From: Kordiimonadales bacterium IMCC3096
GTDB taxonomy: Bacteria; Pseudomonadota; Alphaproteobacteria; Minwuiales; Minwuiaceae
Assembly (NCBI GenBank): GCA_016865035.1
Contig: CP018227.1
Location: forward strand, 3,439,501 to 3,503,500
DNA: 64,000 nucleotides
Direction: 5' to 3'
Shown: positions 52,671 through 61,369 of the stretch, piece by piece
Layout of the letters: the number at the start of each line of letters is the position of its first letter
How positions within the stretch are numbered: the first letter of the stretch is position 1
Program-made: the position numbers and the translations under genes
The notes under the pieces: generated by a model
What the model saw: only the letters and a program-made list of their open reading frames with translations
Database searches by the model: none
Told to the model about the DNA's origin: nothing

Positions 52671-53363
52671 ATGCAGGCCCATGTACTGATAGCCGAGGAT
52701 GAGCCGGCCCTGCTCGCCACCCTGAGCTATAATCTGGAAGCTGGCGGGTTTCGCGTCACCCAGGTCGATGACGGTGGCGAGGTGATGATGCATCTGGACG
52801 AGGAATTGCCCGATCTGGTGATTCTGGACTGGATGATGCCCAACATGTCCGGGCTGCAGGTCTGCAAGGAAATCCGCCACCGCGCCGCCACCCGCAACCT
52901 CCCGGTCATCATGCTGACTGCGCGGGGGGAGGAGGATGACCGTATTCGCGGTCTCGATGCCGGGGCCGATGACTACGTCACCAAGCCCTTCTCCACCAAC
53001 GAGCTGATCGCGCGGGTGAAGGCAGTGCTGCGCCGGTTGCGCCCGATCCTGACGGAGGAGCAGATCGTGCGTGGTGATCTCGCCATGGACCTCACCGCCC
53101 ATCGTGTCACCCGTGATGGCCAGCCGCTGCACCTCGGCCCGACCGAGTTTCGCATGCTGCGGCATTTCATGGAGCATCCGGGGCGGGTGCTCTCGCGCTC
53201 CCAACTGCTGGATGCGGTCTGGGGCAACGAGTCGGAGATCGAGGAACGGACGGTCGATGTCCACATTCGCCGTCTGCGCCAGGCAGTCAATGTGGGCAAG
53301 GGCAGCGACGTGATCCGCACCGTGCGCTCTGCGGGCTATGCATTCGAGCCACCTGCGGCCTGA
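52671..53363 (+). CDS. phoB: Phosphate-regulon response regulator
   Basis: The 230-residue protein has a receiver domain with acidic residues at 9-11, the phospho-acceptor Asp53 in LVILDWMMPNMSG, the Thr in VIMLTARGEEDD, and Lys in DDYVTKPFS. A winged-helix DNA-binding domain of the OmpR/PhoB type follows (LGPTEFRMLRHFMEHPGRVL, then VDVHIRRLRQAVN). It is the last gene of the pst-pho block and is probably coexpressed with it. It would activate pstS and its own operon when phosphorylated by PhoR. Confidence 0.95.
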   Translation: MQAHVLIAEDEPALLATLSYNLEAGGFRVTQVDDGGEVMMHLDEELPDLVILDWMMPNMSGLQVCKEIRHRAATRNLPVIMLTARGEEDDRIRGLDAGADDYVTKPFSTNELIARVKAVLRRLRPILTEEQIVRGDLAMDLTAHRVTRDGQPLHLGPTEFRMLRHFMEHPGRVLSRSQLLDAVWGNESEIEERTVDVHIRRLRQAVNVGKGSDVIRTVRSAGYAFEPPAA

Positions 53364-53429
53364 TCATCCATCCGGTTGCCGATTCCGTCTCCCGCATGCT
53401 CTATTCAGCGGCGGGGAGGAACTGGATAC

Positions 53430-54281
53430 TTGGCTGACGAAACCTATCCGGACTATCGCGATCTGCGGGTGGAACGGCGCGGCACGCGCCTGTTCGTAAC
53501 CTTCAACCGCCCTGCCGCGCGCAATGCCCTGACCCACCCGATGATGCGGGAGATCGGCGATGCGCTGTCGCGCGCGAAGGCCGATACGTCTGTGCGCGTG
53601 GTTGTCCTGCGCGGTGCCGGGGGCAATTTCTCCGCTGGCGGCGACCTGAACGCGATGCAGGACATGCCGCCGCCGCCCGAGGCGGGCGAGAAGGATCCGC
53701 TGTTCGCAGAGTACCGCTACTTCGGCGACGTGCTGGCGGCCATGGATGCCCTGCCGAAGCCGGTGGTGGCACTGGTCGAGGGCGGGGCCGCAGGGGGAGG
53801 CTTCGGCATGGCCTGCTGCGCCGATGTCGCCATCCTGCTGGCGGACGCCAAGTTCGCGCTGCCGGAACCGCGCGTGGGTTTCATCCCCTCCCAGATCATT
53901 CCCTTCATTTCCCGCCGGATCGGGTCCGGTCAGTTGCGCCGGATTGCGGTGCTGGGCCAGCGGATCACCGGGCGGGAAGCCTTTCGCCTCGGCGTCGGCC
54001 ACTATCTCGTGGAGACGGTGGCGGAAGCGGAGGCGCAGCTTGATGCCGTGCTGGCCGATGTAGATGCCTGTGACCCTGCGGCAGTGGCTGCGGTCAAGGA
54101 TACGGTCCTGTCGACCGACACCCTGCCTGCGGAAGCGGTCTTCGATCATGCCGCCAACCATCTTGTCCGGTTGCTCAGGCGACCGGAAGCGCCTGCCGGG
54201 ATGCAGGCATTCCTGAACAAGCGCAAGACACCCTGGGCGGAAGAGGCCCAGCGCCTGAACACAACTGATGCCGGAGACTGA
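53430..54281 (+). CDS. Enoyl-CoA hydratase/isomerase family protein
   Basis: The protein of about 283 residues is a crotonase: LFVTFNRPAARNALTHPMMR near residue 16, the first oxyanion site RGAGGNFSAGGDLNAM near 58, PKPVVALVEGGAAGGGFGMA near 109, and ALPEPRVGFIPSQIIPF near 148, where a Glu sits at the usual catalytic position. TTG 53430 is used because GGGGAGG lies ten bases upstream; the start remains uncertain. The next gene overlaps nothing and begins one base after its stop, so the two hydratases form an operon. Confidence 0.85.
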   Translation: MADETYPDYRDLRVERRGTRLFVTFNRPAARNALTHPMMREIGDALSRAKADTSVRVVVLRGAGGNFSAGGDLNAMQDMPPPPEAGEKDPLFAEYRYFGDVLAAMDALPKPVVALVEGGAAGGGFGMACCADVAILLADAKFALPEPRVGFIPSQIIPFISRRIGSGQLRRIAVLGQRITGREAFRLGVGHYLVETVAEAEAQLDAVLADVDACDPAAVAAVKDTVLSTDTLPAEAVFDHAANHLVRLLRRPEAPAGMQAFLNKRKTPWAEEAQRLNTTDAGD

Positions 54282-54282
54282 A

Positions 54283-55191
54283 ATGGCCTACGAGACAATC
54301 CTCTATGATGTCGAGGACCAGATCCTCACCATCACCCTGAACCGCCCTGATCGCCTGAATGCCTTCACCGAGCAGATGCGGGTGGAGGTCATCGACGCGA
54401 TGGATCGCGCCGATGCCGACGACAATGTCCGGGCGATCATCTTCACCGGTGCGGGACGCGGATATTGCGCCGGTGCCGACCTGTCGCGCGGTGGCGGCAC
54501 GTTCAATTACGAGGAGCGCGGCTACAAGCCGGGTGAGGTGGTGCGCGATGGCGGTGGTGTCATGACCCTGCGCATCTATCGCTCCTCCAAGCCGGTCATC
54601 GGTGCGATCAACGGCCCGTCGGTGGGTATCGGGTCCACAATGCAGTTGCCGATGGATATCCGCATTGCCTCGGAGAAGGCGCGTTTCGGCTTTGTCTTTG
54701 CCCAGCGCGGCGTGGTGCCGGAGGCCTGTTCCAGCTATTTCCTGCCGCGCCTTGTGGGTATCTCGCAGGCGCTGGACTGGGGCTTCTCCGGCCGGGTGTT
54801 CGAGGCGGATGAGGCACTTGCGGGTGGCCTGGTGAAGGAAGTGGTGCCGCATGACGACCTGATCCCGCGTGCGCGGAAGATTGCGCGGACCTACATAGAC
54901 AAGTCGTCCGCCGTTTCCGTGGCGCTGATCCGCCAGATGTTCTGGGGCTGCCTCGCCGCCGACCATCCGATGGAGGCGCACCAGATCGACAGCCGCAACA
55001 TGGTCTACATGGGTGCCAATGCCGACGCGCAGGAAGGCGTCAGTTCCTTCCTGGAGAAGCGCGCGCCGAAGTTCTCCATGAAGGTCTCCCAGGACATGCC
55101 GCCCTGGTACCCGTGGGTGAAGGAACCGGACTTCGCCGATGGCGTCGATGCCGACCCGAGCAGGCTGGACGATGGCCTGAAGAAGGGCTGA
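54283..55191 (+). CDS. Enoyl-CoA hydratase/isomerase family protein
   Basis: The 302-residue protein has a crotonase core (ILTITLNRPDRLNAFTEQMR near 13, AGRGYCAGADLSRGGGTFNY near 60, SKPVIGAINGPSVGIGSTMQ near 101, FVFAQRGVVPEACSSYFLPR near 142). The C-terminus is about 40 residues longer than usual, with a PPWYPWVKEPDF tail. It shares the direction of the gene before it and is convergent with the flavin fusion gene, 22 bases away. A role in aromatic or branched acyl-CoA breakdown is a context guess. Confidence 0.87.
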   Translation: MAYETILYDVEDQILTITLNRPDRLNAFTEQMRVEVIDAMDRADADDNVRAIIFTGAGRGYCAGADLSRGGGTFNYEERGYKPGEVVRDGGGVMTLRIYRSSKPVIGAINGPSVGIGSTMQLPMDIRIASEKARFGFVFAQRGVVPEACSSYFLPRLVGISQALDWGFSGRVFEADEALAGGLVKEVVPHDDLIPRARKIARTYIDKSSAVSVALIRQMFWGCLAADHPMEAHQIDSRNMVYMGANADAQEGVSSFLEKRAPKFSMKVSQDMPPWYPWVKEPDFADGVDADPSRLDDGLKKG

Positions 55192-55213
55192 GGCTCTTCG
55201 CGACCGGGTTTCT

Positions 55214-57550
55214 TCAGTCCGACGCCAGGCGATGCATCCTGTGCTTCGGCGGGCGGGCGGCTTCGCGCAGGCTGGCCAGATCGGCCTGCTGCTTCTCCGC
55301 TGTCGCGCGGGCCTGATCGCCGCCGGCCTGATAGGGCAGGGGCCAGACCGTGCCGTCGAAGCCGGCCTCCGCCGCCGCGCGCAGCGTGAAGTAGGGATCG
55401 GCCAGATGCGGGCGGGCCAGGGCCACCAGATCGGCGCGCCCCGAGGCGACGATGGTGTTCACCTGATCCGCCGTGGTGATGTTGCCGACCGCCATGGTGG
55501 CGCGGCCAGTGGTCTGGCGCACCGCGTCGGCGAAGGGTGTCTGGAACATGCGGCCATAGACCGGCTTCTGGTCCGGTACGGTCTGGCCGGCGGAGACATC
55601 GATCAGGTCGACGCCGTGATCCGCCAGCATCTGCGCGGCGGCCAGCATGTCATCCTCCGTCAGCCCCTCCGGCATCCAGTCGGTCGCCGACAGCCGCACG
55701 GACATGGGTTTCGCGTCGGGCCAGACGGCCCGCACGGCATCGAAGACCGCCAGCGGGAAGCGCATGCGGTTCCGGATCGAACCACCGAATTCATCCTGCC
55801 GCCGGTTCGTCAGCGGCGAGATGAAGGACGCCAGCAGATAGCCGTGCGCCATGTGCACTTCCAGCATGTCGAAGCCCGCCCGTTCGGCGCGCTCTGCCGC
55901 CTGCACGAAGTCGGCGGTCACCCGGTCCATGTCCGCCCTGTCCATTTCCTTCGGGACCTGGCTGTCGGGGAAATAGGGCACGGGGGAGGCGGAGATGATC
56001 GGCCAGTTGCCTTCCTGCAGCGGACGGTCGATCTCCTCCCACGCCAGTTGGGTCGAACCCTTGCGTCCCGCATGACCAAGCTGCAGTGCGATCTTCGTCT
56101 CGGATTCCGCATGCACGAAGTCGGTGATGCGCTTCCAGGCCGCTTCCTGTGCATCGGTGTAGATCCCGGTGCAGCCGGGGGAGATCCGGGCATCTGCCGA
56201 GACGTTGGTCATTTCTGTGAACAGCAGGCCCGCCCCGCCCACGGCACGACTGCCAAGGTGCACCAGGTGCCAGTCGTTCGGCAGGCCGTCGGTCGCCTTG
56301 TACTGGCACATGGGGGAGACGACGACACGGTTGCGGATCTGCATGTCGCGCAGCCGGAACGGCACGAACATCGGCGGTGGCGCTGTGCCGTCCGGGACCG
56401 GCAGCCCCTTGCTGCGGGCGTCGTCGGCGAACCATCGGGTCACGTCCTGCACCAGATCGGGATCGCGCAGGGCCAGATTGTCGTAGGTGATCTGCTTGGA
56501 GCGGGAGAGCATGGAGAAATTGAACTGCTGCGGTGGCAGGCTGAAGTTGCGTGCCACATTCTCGAACCACCCCAGGGAGACATCGGCGGCGTGCTGGGTC
56601 TTCTCCACCTCCAGCCTGCGACCGCTGTCATAGGCCTCCAGTGCATCGGGGATGCTGTCGGGGTTGCTCAGGATGCATCGGGCCAGCGCGATGGAATCCT
56701 CCATCGCCAGCTTGGTGCCGGAGCCGATGGAGAAATGTGCCGTGTGGGCGGCGTCGCCCAGGATCACGACATTGCGGTGCACCCAGCTCTCGCACTTGAT
56801 GCCCGGGAACTGGCGCCAGATGGAGCGGTTGGTCAGCAACCGGTGACCCTGAAGCTCTTCCGCGAAGAGTTCCTCCAGATAGCGGGCGGAACCTTCCTCG
56901 TCATCCTCCCGCAGGCCGGCATTGGCGAAGGCTTCCGGTGTCGTCTCGATGATCCAGGTCGCGGCCTCGCCCCGGAAGCGATAGGCATGAATCATCCAGT
57001 GACCGTGCGCGTTCTCCTTGAAGTGGAAGGTGAAGGCCTTCAGCGGTGCCGTCGAGCCCATCCAGCTGAACCTGTTGCGCTTCAGTTCGATGGTCGGACG
57101 GAAGGCGTCTTCCCATTCGCGGCGGACGATGGAGTTGGCTCCGTCGGCACCGACCAGCAAGTCACAATCCCGCAGCTCCTGCAGGTCCGAAATCTCGTTC
57201 TGGAACTCGATGTGCACCCCCAGCGATTCCGCGCGCTGCTGCAGGATGTTCAGCAACTCGATCCGGCCGATGCCGCAGAACCCGTGACCGGTGGAGCGGA
57301 TGACCTGTCCCCGGTAGTGGGTGTCGATCTCCTCCCAGTAGGCGAAGCGCTCGATGATCTGGCTGTAGCTTTCCGGATCCGCCTCCCTGAAATGGGTCAG
57401 GGTCTCGTCGGAGAAGACGACGCCGAACCCGAAGGTATCGTCGGCGCGATTGCGCTCATGCACATGAACGTCGATGTCCGCGCGCGCGCGTTTCAGCAGG
57501 ATTGCCAGATAGAGCCCGGCCGGACCGCCGCCGACCACATTGATTTTCAT
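55214..57550 (-). CDS. Flavin hydroxylase/old yellow enzyme fusion, salicylyl-CoA 5-hydroxylase or 2-aminobenzoyl-CoA type
   Basis: The 778-residue protein joins two flavoenzymes. Residues 1 to about 375 are a FAD monooxygenase ([20 protein letters not shown] at the start, [20 protein letters not shown] near 268). Residues about 395-760 are an old yellow enzyme type FMN reductase ([20 protein letters not shown] near 405, [17 protein letters not shown] near 493, [18 protein letters not shown] near 600). This fusion is known from bifunctional salicylyl-CoA 5-hydroxylase/oxidoreductase and 2-aminobenzoyl-CoA monooxygenase/reductase. The exact substrate is not settled. A palindrome upstream may be its regulator site. 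Confidence 0.92.
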   Translation of the reverse strand: MKINVVGGGPAGLYLAILLKRARADIDVHVHERNRADDTFGFGVVFSDETLTHFREADPESYSQIIERFAYWEEIDTHYRGQVIRSTGHGFCGIGRIELLNILQQRAESLGVHIEFQNEISDLQELRDCDLLVGADGANSIVRREWEDAFRPTIELKRNRFSWMGSTAPLKAFTFHFKENAHGHWMIHAYRFRGEAATWIIETTPEAFANAGLREDDEEGSARYLEELFAEELQGHRLLTNRSIWRQFPGIKCESWVHRNVVILGDAAHTAHFSIGSGTKLAMEDSIALARCILSNPDSIPDALEAYDSGRRLEVEKTQHAADVSLGWFENVARNFSLPPQQFNFSMLSRSKQITYDNLALRDPDLVQDVTRWFADDARSKGLPVPDGTAPPPMFVPFRLRDMQIRNRVVVSPMCQYKATDGLPNDWHLVHLGSRAVGGAGLLFTEMTNVSADARISPGCTGIYTDAQEAAWKRITDFVHAESETKIALQLGHAGRKGSTQLAWEEIDRPLQEGNWPIISASPVPYFPDSQVPKEMDRADMDRVTADFVQAAERAERAGFDMLEVHMAHGYLLASFISPLTNRRQDEFGGSIRNRMRFPLAVFDAVRAVWPDAKPMSVRLSATDWMPEGLTEDDMLAAAQMLADHGVDLIDVSAGQTVPDQKPVYGRMFQTPFADAVRQTTGRATMAVGNITTADQVNTIVASGRADLVALARPHLADPYFTLRAAAEAGFDGTVWPLPYQAGGDQARATAEKQQADLASLREAARPPKHRMHRLASD

Positions 57551-57590
57551 AGCCTGCCCTCTTCGTCACGGCTCGGGTGAGCGAAGATAG

Positions 57591-57602
57591 TTTAAGCTTA
57601 AA
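57591..57602. promoter_or_regulatory. Palindrome upstream of the flavin fusion gene
   Basis: TTTAAGCTTAAA is a perfect 12-base palindrome 41 bases before the ATG of the fusion gene on the minus strand, in an AT-rich patch. Such short palindromes are often sites for MarR- or TetR-type repressors that control aromatic acyl-CoA genes. No regulator gene is visible here. Confidence 0.4.
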
Positions 57603-57641
57603 GTAATTTTGATGCCACCGTCTGCGACGCCGTCCGCTGAC

Positions 57642-58079
57642 TCAGCGCAGGGGCGCTTCCTCCCGGGCCGTCGGTTCCGACAGGATCGTCTTCAGTCCGG
57701 CGTTCTGTATCTGGGGGCCGCTTTCGGCGATTTCGGTCAGCCAGGCGCGGATCGCCGCGCCATGGGCGGGGGATTCGAACAGCACGGCGGTACCGTTGCC
57801 ACGGTGGCTGACGATGGTTGCGCGGGCGTTTCGCAGGAACAGTCCGACGCTGACTTCGACCAGGGTACCTGTGGGTACGCCAAGTGCAGGCTCGAAGAAC
57901 AGTCCGCCGTCAGAGACATCGACGGCGATGCGCGACTCGGCGTCGCCTCCCTCCAGTTCGCGAACCTTGATCGGCAGGTTGACCGTGAAGCGCGCGTGGG
58001 CACGGCGCAGTTCGGGCGGCGGGGCGAACAGCATGTGAATCTGGCTGAGCCGACGGCGGACGACCTGGAGTGTGGACAT
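57642..58079 (-). CDS. PilZ-domain protein
   Basis: The 145-residue protein has a PilZ-like pattern: RRAHARFTVNLPIKVRELEG near residue 25 (RxxxR part), DVSDGGLFFEPA near 54 (DxSxxG) and a closing beta region. This is the c-di-GMP binding layout. The domain is followed by a helix that could contact a partner. It is downstream of a second PilZ gene on the same strand with a gap of about 80 bases. Confidence 0.75.
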   Translation of the reverse strand: MSTLQVVRRRLSQIHMLFAPPPELRRAHARFTVNLPIKVRELEGGDAESRIAVDVSDGGLFFEPALGVPTGTLVEVSVGLFLRNARATIVSHRGNGTAVLFESPAHGAAIRAWLTEIAESGPQIQNAGLKTILSEPTAREEAPLR

Positions 58080-58158
58080 GTTCAGTATCCCGACAGATTG
58101 CGGTCACGTTCAGTCCATCATCCATCGTGCTGATGAATCGGAGGTTAACCGGGCAGGA

Positions 58159-58554
58159 TCAACAGATCTGCTGACTGCCGCTCCGGCCTTCTGCCCGCGC
58201 CGTCAGCCAGTCCGCCAGCCGACGCCCCTCTTCGACGTCGGAGAATGCCAGGGCGGTCCCTTCCGGACGCTGGTCGGCGATGAGCGCGCTGATCTGCCCG
58301 TCGAACTCATCGGTGCTCAGGAATACCTGCTCCCGAACCGAGCCATAGAGGTTCGGCGTGATCAGCATGCCGTTGTGCGAGACATCAACAGCCAGACATT
58401 GCCTGTGGGGCTCGTCACGGAACCGGGTTACCGAGACCGGCAGCCGCACCTTGTGGCGCGGACTGCGGCGCCTCTCACGATCCGGTGTCCATGCGTCACC
58501 GCCTCGCCGCCAGATCCCTGATTTCCTGCCAAGTGACCACATCATGGGGGTCAC
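58159..58554 (-). CDS. PilZ-domain protein
   Basis: The protein of about 131 residues has RERRRSPRHKVRLPVSVTRF near residue 26 (RxxxR) and DVSHNGMLITPN near 57 (DxSxxG), so it should bind c-di-GMP. The start is unclear: GTG 58554 or ATG 58545 or 58542, none with a good ribosome site. It ends EGRSGSQQIC. The tandem of two single-domain PilZ genes suggests duplicated c-di-GMP effectors, though their sequences have diverged widely. Confidence 0.72.
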   Translation of the reverse strand: MTPMMWSLGRKSGIWRRGGDAWTPDRERRRSPRHKVRLPVSVTRFRDEPHRQCLAVDVSHNGMLITPNLYGSVREQVFLSTDEFDGQISALIADQRPEGTALAFSDVEEGRRLADWLTARAEGRSGSQQIC

Positions 58555-58593
58555 TCAGCAATGATGATGCCAACCTGGCTGCCACGGACCGTC

Positions 58594-58621
58594 TGCGGTT
58601 CCCTGAAACGCGGGAACCGCA
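58594..58621 (-). terminator. Hairpin downstream of the glutathione transferase gene
   Basis: Arms 58594-58603 and 58612-58621 make a perfect 10-pair stem with an 8-base loop, 7 bases after the stop of the glutathione transferase gene. No T-run follows on the minus strand. It probably ends or stabilises that transcript. Confidence 0.55.
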
Positions 58622-58628
58622 ATGGTGA

Positions 58629-59237
58629 TCACGCCCGCGCTGTCGGCCGGGACGTCACGCGGCCCCACCAGGCAGTCAGGTTCTCAAGCTCTTCCGGGAT
58701 CTTCAGGGCAACGCCCTTGCCCAGCAGGATGCCACACTGAAGCGTGATATCCGCCACGGTGTAGTCGTCACTGGCGACAAATTCGCGATCCTTCAGGTGA
58801 CCGTCGAAGATCGCCATGGCGGCCAGGGCATTGGCCCGGCTGGTCTCGCCCCAGCCCTTGTGCTGTTCCAGACGACCGATCCAGAAGTCACTGGTGTGCT
58901 GGAAACACATGGCAATGGGTATCAGGACGTTCAGCTCGGCCCGGCGGTTCCACATCTCCACCTGTGCCTTTTCCAGCGGATTGCGCCCGAACATCGGCGG
59001 CTCCGGGTTCAGTTCCTCGAAATAGCGGCAGATCGCCATGGATTCGGTCAGGACGGTGCCGTCATCCAGTTCCAGCGCGGGCATCTTCCCGAACGGATTG
59101 ATCTTCCTGTACTCCGGTTGTTCGTTCTCGCGCTTCATCATGTCCACGGGCTGACTGGGAATATCGATTCCCTTCTCGGCCAGAAAGATGCGCACGCGAC
59201 GCGGGTTCGATCCCGCAGCCAGGTCATAGAGTTTCAT
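58629..59237 (-). CDS. Glutathione S-transferase family protein
   Basis: The 202-residue protein has the thioredoxin-like N-terminal domain (LYDLAAGSNPRRVRIFLAEK at the start, GKMPALELDDGTVLTESMAI near 50 with the cis-Pro and the ES pair that binds glutathione) and an all-helical C-terminal domain. Ser9 or Asn10 may replace the usual catalytic residue. It may detoxify electrophiles, in keeping with the epoxide hydrolase elsewhere in the window. GGGGAGA precedes the ATG. Confidence 0.88.
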   Translation of the reverse strand: MKLYDLAAGSNPRRVRIFLAEKGIDIPSQPVDMMKRENEQPEYRKINPFGKMPALELDDGTVLTESMAICRYFEELNPEPPMFGRNPLEKAQVEMWNRRAELNVLIPIAMCFQHTSDFWIGRLEQHKGWGETSRANALAAMAIFDGHLKDREFVASDDYTVADITLQCGILLGKGVALKIPEELENLTAWWGRVTSRPTARA

Positions 59238-59282
59238 CGTTGTGTCTCCCCGTTTGAAATCCTGTCGTTGCGATGCAGTGGC

Positions 59283-61367
59283 CTACTGCCCCTCCCGTCG
59301 CCAGCAGACCAGCAACAGCAGAAGGAGTGCAAGCAGGACTGCCAGCGGCGGTGCCAGAGGTGTTGTCTTCAGACCGGTCACATCAAAGGCACCATTGCGC
59401 AGCAGGCCAAGCCAGTCACTGCCTGCGCCCTGACGGCCCGGCTCCACGCGTCGGATATCGGGCTCCGCGTAGCGCGAAAGCCGGATGATACCGCCATTCG
59501 TGGCCTCAACGAAGGGGCGCAGATGACGGTCGGTCGATACCAGATCGGAGAACTCGACCGGATTGAGGTTGCCCAGCACGGCGATGGTGCTGCGGGTGCC
59601 GTCCCCGATCCGGTAGAGACCGGCGACGTTCAGGTCGATCCGCCCGAAATCGATCCCGTCGCGCCCGGCGGTCAGTTCCAGCCGGTGCTCCACGCCATCC
59701 GGTCCCGTGACCGTGACGGGGGGCTGATCCTCTGCCAGAGACCGTCGGGTCACCTTCAGTGTCGCGCCCTCGACCTCCGCCTGCAGGCTTTCCTCCTCCA
59801 GCGCCGGTTCCTTCATCAGCCAGTGGGCCGTGCGCCGCATGACCTCTGCCTGCGGTCCGCCCCCTTCGAGGCCACGCGACCAGAGCCAGCCATGATCCGA
59901 CATCACCTGCGCCACACGGCCTTCGCCCACACGGTCCAGGATCAGCAGTGGTTTCTGTTCCGGCCCCTGCATCAGGACCTCGGCATTCTCCACCGTGACA
60001 TCAATGGACCGGAACCAGCGTCCCCAGGGCTGCTGCTGCGGCCCCGGCTCCAGTCCGGCGGTGACGGGATGGCGCCTGCCGGTGTCGGTCAGGGCAGGGC
60101 GGAACCCGACCGTCGTGACCTCGCCCGTGGGCTTGCCCGGCAGGATGCTGCGCAACGGCGTGCGGTAGATGCTGGCGGGACCGGCGAAGGTCGGGCCGGC
60201 CGCGTTCAGCAGGGCTCCGCCTTCCTGCACGTAGCGGGCGATGTTCTCCAGATAGGTGAAATGCAGGACACCGCGCCGCCAGAACCGGTCGAAGATGATC
60301 AGGTCGAAGTCGTAGAGCTTGATCTCGAACAGTTCCCGGATGGGGAAGGCGATCAGCGCCAGTTCGTGGATCGGGGTGGCATCCTGTTTCTGCGGCGGGC
60401 GCAGGATGGTGAAATGGACCAGATCGACCGCCGGGTCGGCCTTCAGCAGGTTGCGCCAGGCGCGCTCCCCCGGATAGGGCTCGCCGGAGACCAGCAGCAC
60501 CCGCAGGCGGTCACGCACGCCATTGACGGTGATGGCCGCACGGTTGTTCTCGTCGGTCAGCTCCGCCGGATCGGCCTCCACCTCGAACTCGATCAGGTTG
60601 CGGCCACCGTGGCTGATCGGGACCGCCAGCACCGTCTCGCGCCCGATCGGCACGATCCGGGTTTCCAGTTCAACGCCGTCGCGGCGGATGCGGACCCTGG
60701 CAATGCCGCCCTGTGAACCATCCCCCTGGTCATGGACGATCACCGAGGTCTCTGCGGCCTGATCGACGACGGCGAAGGTCGGCGCATTGACGATCTCGAT
60801 CCGGCGGTCCCGTTCTGCCGGCTCTCCGGTCAGCAGCAGGTGCAGGGGGCCGGGCAGCAGATCAGCCGCAGGACCTTCGGACGCATCGAACTCCGGCAGG
60901 TCATGAACCTGTCCGTCACTGATGACGATGACGCCTGCGGTCCTTTCCGCCGCCACACCCTCCAGCCCGCGACGGATCGCGCTGACAAGGTGGGTGCCGT
61001 CAGCGGGGCCACCGGAGTCCGGTCCGGCCTCCACCACACGCACCTCCAGCCTGTCCTGGGCATCCAGGTCCGCCAGCACGGCGGCGAGGGCTGTCTCCGT
61101 CTGTGCCGTGCGGTCAGCGATGGACTGGCTGGTGCTGCGATCAACGACCACCAGCGCGACGTCATCGTGATAGCGCCGTTCCTCCTCCAGCAGGATCGGG
61201 CCGCTCAGGACGCCGAACAGCACCAGCAGCAGCAGCAGCCGCAGCACCGTGCCGCGCGCCTGCCGAAACAGGCCGAACAGCGTGATGACGGTGCCAAGGG
61301 CACCAAGCGCAATCAGCAGCGCCACCGGCACCAGCGGTTCGAACGCGATCTGCAGGCCGTCGATCAT
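59283..61367 (-). CDS. Large membrane-anchored protein of the BatA/DUF4159 gene pair
   Basis: The 694-residue protein has two N-terminal helices (VPVALLIALGALGTVITLFG and GTVLRLLLLLVLFGVLSG), a VWA-like domain (about 68-190; DDVALVVVDRSTSQSIADRT, VIVISDGQVHDLPEFD), then a long region with a class I glutaminase-like fold (about 270-500; LRVLLVSGEPYPGERAWRNL). A last helix lies at the C-terminus (APPLAVLLALLLLLLVCWRR). It starts two bases after the DUF4159 gene. Pairs of this type go with MoxR ATPase and DUF58 genes in alphaproteobacteria; function is not settled. Confidence 0.75.
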   Translation of the reverse strand: MIDGLQIAFEPLVPVALLIALGALGTVITLFGLFRQARGTVLRLLLLLVLFGVLSGPILLEEERRYHDDVALVVVDRSTSQSIADRTAQTETALAAVLADLDAQDRLEVRVVEAGPDSGGPADGTHLVSAIRRGLEGVAAERTAGVIVISDGQVHDLPEFDASEGPAADLLPGPLHLLLTGEPAERDRRIEIVNAPTFAVVDQAAETSVIVHDQGDGSQGGIARVRIRRDGVELETRIVPIGRETVLAVPISHGGRNLIEFEVEADPAELTDENNRAAITVNGVRDRLRVLLVSGEPYPGERAWRNLLKADPAVDLVHFTILRPPQKQDATPIHELALIAFPIRELFEIKLYDFDLIIFDRFWRRGVLHFTYLENIARYVQEGGALLNAAGPTFAGPASIYRTPLRSILPGKPTGEVTTVGFRPALTDTGRRHPVTAGLEPGPQQQPWGRWFRSIDVTVENAEVLMQGPEQKPLLILDRVGEGRVAQVMSDHGWLWSRGLEGGGPQAEVMRRTAHWLMKEPALEEESLQAEVEGATLKVTRRSLAEDQPPVTVTGPDGVEHRLELTAGRDGIDFGRIDLNVAGLYRIGDGTRSTIAVLGNLNPVEFSDLVSTDRHLRPFVEATNGGIIRLSRYAEPDIRRVEPGRQGAGSDWLGLLRNGAFDVTGLKTTPLAPPLAVLLALLLLLLVCWRREGQ

Positions 61368-61369
61368 GA

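Noticed and set aside
55232-57580. A 782-codon frame on the plus strand opposite the flavin fusion gene
   Set aside because: It is long only because of GC-rich codon structure. The opposite strand encodes two clear flavoenzyme domains with conserved motifs.
58797-60716. A 639-codon plus-strand frame across the glutathione transferase and membrane-protein genes
   Set aside because: It spans two real minus-strand genes and an intergenic gap, and shows no protein domain.
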